Assembly: GCA_003427395.1 (NCBI GenBank) | Contig: BFEA01000002.1 | Location: forward strand, 4,232,984-4,263,585 | DNA from: Chara braunii | Taxonomy: Eukaryota > Streptophyta > Charophyceae > Charales > Characeae | Reading direction: 5' to 3' | DNA: 30,602 nucleotides | Shown: piece after piece, positions 29,999 through 30,602 of the stretch | How the letters are laid out: every line of letters begins with the position of its first letter | Position numbering within the stretch: the stretch's first letter is position 1 | Program-made: the position numbers and the translations under genes | The notes under the pieces: model-generated | Told to the model about the DNA's origin: nothing | The model's input: the letters and a program-made list of their open reading frames with translations, nothing else | Database searches by the model: none

Positions 29999-30336
29999 TG
30001 ATATGAAGGATAAAAAATCCAATACTTCGAACATCACATGGAGAAACATGCAACGTCAAGTAGTCGTGAGCAATTGATTGAAATCGTAAAATCCGAGAAA
30101 GTGGCTCCCCGACCGGTTTCGATCACCGCCAGGTGATCCTCCTCAAGGGGTTTCTCCCTCCAAACTCACCAAGCACATAACCCAATGCGCTTCCTACCAC
30201 TAACCCACCTCCGTCGTTCCCGGCATTCCGGAAATACCGATACCGCCGTTGGTCCCGAAAAGAGAAATTCGACAGGTCAATCATTGCTTTTATACCCACA
30301 CGGACACCAGACCGCTTGCTACGGTCCAGTCCCTGT
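29999..30336 (-). repeat. Upstream (5') pseudo-LTR of the Penelope-like element
   Basis: Direct copy of 24910-25247, placed about 130 bp before the gag-like ATG, so it should hold the promoter and the 5' end of the transcript. Its hammerhead carries a core substitution. Confidence 0.93.
30095..30156 (-). ncRNA. Hammerhead ribozyme, C3-to-U core variant
   Basis: Stems I, II and III are identical to the downstream copy, but the first core box reads UUGAGGA: the invariant C3, which pairs with G8, is U (A at + strand 30146). Cleavage, if any, would fall between 30111 and 30110. A U-G pair at this place normally abolishes or greatly slows hammerhead cleavage. Confidence 0.75.
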
Positions 30337-30369
30337 GTTACATCTTCGACGCACACTGGTCCTACCGGA

Positions 30370-30600
30370 CCCGACTTAGGGCCGGAGGGACACATCAGGG
30401 CCTAAAGGCCGGACCTTGGGGTATTACAGGCCCTCAGGGCCTGATCTTGGACCAGTACCCGACGGGCAGGCCCAAACGGCATTATCGTTTGGGCCTGGAG
30501 GCGCTCTTGAGGCTGCCGCCCGCCGGTTGGGGCTGAACCGTCCATCTGGACGGTTCAGGGCATGGCCAGGCCTCGCAGCATTGAGGCCGGCCTCTGCCCC
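30370..30600. repeat. GC-rich hairpin cluster
   Basis: Successive perfect or near-perfect hairpins: 30427-30443 (CAGGCCCT, C, AGGGCCTG); 30468-30496 (AGGCCCAAACG, 7-nt loop, CGTTTGGGCCT); 30533-30558 (CTGAACCGTCCA, TC, TGGACGGTTCAG); 30569-30588 (GGCCTC, 8-nt loop, GAGGCC). The region is far richer in GC than the rest of the window and begins right after the pseudo-LTR. The + frame across it shows no domain. It runs off the window end. Confidence 0.8.
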
Positions 30601-30602
30601 AC

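Larger units (their letters stand above)
24910..30336 (-). mobile_element. Penelope-like retroelement with N-terminal GIY-YIG
   Basis: It is bounded by two 338-bp direct repeats (pseudo-LTRs) with hammerhead ribozymes. Between them, in minus-strand order, come a zinc-knuckle ORF, a GIY-YIG ORF, an RT split over two frames, and about 385 bp of 3' UTR. Classic Penelope elements carry GIY-YIG C-terminal of the RT. Here it precedes the RT, as described for the permuted Chlamys/Naiad clade. The copy has an in-frame TGA inside the first ORF, a TGA between the first and second ORFs, frame changes near 27186 and 26515, and a damaged RT active site, so it is very likely inactive, though the pseudo-LTRs are still about 97% identical. 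Clade placement is inference from domain order. Confidence 0.85.

Overview
This looks like nuclear DNA of a photosynthetic eukaryote, most likely an alga. Three things point that way: a piece of plastid DNA (3' end of rpoA plus a bacterial-type tRNA-Gln gene), an LTR retrotransposon with a tRNA-Asp primer-binding site, and a Penelope-like retroelement whose GIY-YIG domain lies N-terminal of the reverse transcriptase. That domain order is known mainly from the Chlamys/Naiad clade (green lineage, protists, invertebrates). The species cannot be named. Nearly everything recognisable is repetitive or mobile; cellular genes are almost absent.

Layout. 1-180: TA microsatellites with a duplicated 50-bp unit. 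206-1785: a foldback element with arms of about 650 bp around a GC-rich tandem core. 1793-2055: plastid-derived rpoA remnant and trnQ-UUG. 2056-7470: AT-rich, with microsatellites and an A-rich, possibly once-coding stretch (about 3500-5362). 7480-8530: a degenerate tandem array with a period near 69 bp whose units carry a palindromic core. 9057-10139: a candidate four-exon gene whose three GT-AG introns keep one reading frame. 11118-11189: a tRNA-like sequence. 12261-19642: a complete but non-coding LTR retrotransposon on the minus strand (LTRs 822 bp, PBS, 4-bp target duplication). Its left LTR contains a sequencing-library artefact: a Nextera mate-pair junction adapter plus an exact 163-bp duplication. 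19647-23840: unassigned sequence with a diverged relative of the same LTR in opposite orientation. 23841-24700: direct repeats, a 90-bp inverted repeat, GA repeats and a 70-nt poly(T). 24910-30336: the Penelope-like element. 30370-30600: a GC-rich cluster of hairpins.

The Penelope-like element is the most informative locus. Read on the minus strand it has a 338-bp direct repeat (pseudo-LTR), a gag-like ORF (RG-rich head, CCHC zinc knuckle, charged coiled coil, acidic tail), a GIY-YIG endonuclease ORF, a reverse transcriptase split by a frameshift, a 3' UTR and a second pseudo-LTR. Each pseudo-LTR contains a type I hammerhead ribozyme fold. The downstream one has an intact core; the upstream one has C3 changed to U. 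The gag-like ORF and the endonuclease ORF share one frame and are separated by a single TGA, and the endonuclease ORF has no ATG before its catalytic domain. The copy is probably dead: it has an extra in-frame TGA, frame breaks and a lost catalytic Asp in the RT YxDD box.

Limits: all alignments, identities and intron calls were made by eye. Gene models, domain assignments and clade placement need the searches named in the findings.
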